28,625 bases of DNA from Hofstenia miamia. Its lineage: Eukaryota > Xenacoelomorpha > Acoela. The notes beneath the pieces are model-generated. The model saw only the letters and a program-made list of their open reading frames with translations. It made no database searches and had not been told where the DNA came from. The stretch covers positions 489,190-517,814 of the forward strand of contig SCFE01000040.1 of assembly GCA_004352715.1 (NCBI GenBank), given 5' to 3'. How positions within the stretch are numbered: the first letter of the stretch is position 1; each line of letters starts with the position of its first letter. Position numbers and translations under genes: made by a program. Of the stretch, positions 28,592-28,625 are shown in pieces.

Positions 28592-28594
<3 letters not shown>
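26651..28594. other. AT-rich intergenic DNA, nothing recognised
   Basis: No gene, RNA or named repeat found. The open frame 26925-27143 plus has no recognisable motif. Confidence 0.45.

Positions 28595-28625
<31 letters not shown>
28595..28625. repeat. (TA)n microsatellite at window end
   Basis: At least 31 bp of TA repeat, cut off by the window end. Confidence 0.95.

Noticed and set aside
1-28625. CRISPR arrays, phage genes, bacterial operons or toxin-antitoxin pairs
   Set aside because: No regularly spaced identical repeats with unique spacers, no ribosome-binding-site-led gene strings, and clear eukaryotic features throughout.

Overview
This window looks like an AT-rich (roughly two-thirds A+T by eye), intron-bearing animal genome scaffold, most likely from an invertebrate. 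The best evidence is an intact Eph-family receptor-tyrosine-kinase-like ORF (Eph receptors are an animal family), pyrimidine-tract/AG and GT splice signals around short exon-like islands, AATAAA polyadenylation signals, and several classes of eukaryotic transposon. There is nothing bacterial here: no operons, no Shine-Dalgarno-led genes, no CRISPR. I cannot name the species.

Layout. 1-140: an AT-rich minisatellite whose unit carries TGTGGGAA. 186-340: a CpG-bearing, promoter-like stretch with a TGACGTCA site and four CCAAT boxes at exactly 42-bp intervals. 908-1012: a possible internal exon. 1234-2061: a decayed plus-strand LINE reverse-transcriptase remnant ending in (ATT)n. 2101-3926: a minus-strand LINE of the R2/R4 type (reverse transcriptase plus C-terminal restriction-like endonuclease), interrupted by assembly gaps at 2457-3022 and 3927-4713 and bounded on both sides by (ATT)n. 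5073-5460: first copy of a dispersed repeat. 5858-6016: a short inverted-repeat element.

6537-7856 is the only clear intact gene. It has one transmembrane segment, an Eph-type juxtamembrane region, a kinase domain and a SAM domain, all in one exon. The catalytic HRD aspartate is replaced by lysine, so it should be a pseudokinase, and no ectodomain is visible upstream.

8277-8745: C-terminal remnant of another LINE (minus). 8751-9392: an unidentified broken coding region (plus), followed by the second copy of the dispersed repeat (9389-9695 and 10451-10515), which is split by a roughly 740-bp solo-LTR-like insertion. 10634-12490: further pieces of the R2/R4-like LINE in a scrambled, partly duplicated order with single-N joints and a tRNA-like Pol III promoter; part of this is probably mis-assembly. 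13064-13740: a non-autonomous hAT element with a perfect 8-bp target duplication. 15905-17220: a minus-strand LINE remnant, followed by (TA)n.

18.7-23.1 kb holds several less AT-rich islands with splice-site-consistent short exons, some ending at stop codons just before AATAAA, on both strands. They may be one or more unrecognised multi-exon genes. 26140-26650 is a pogo/Tigger-like transposase remnant. The rest is AT-rich DNA in which I see no gene. The genes do not form a pathway; the window is one unusual signalling-type gene in a transposon-rich neighbourhood.
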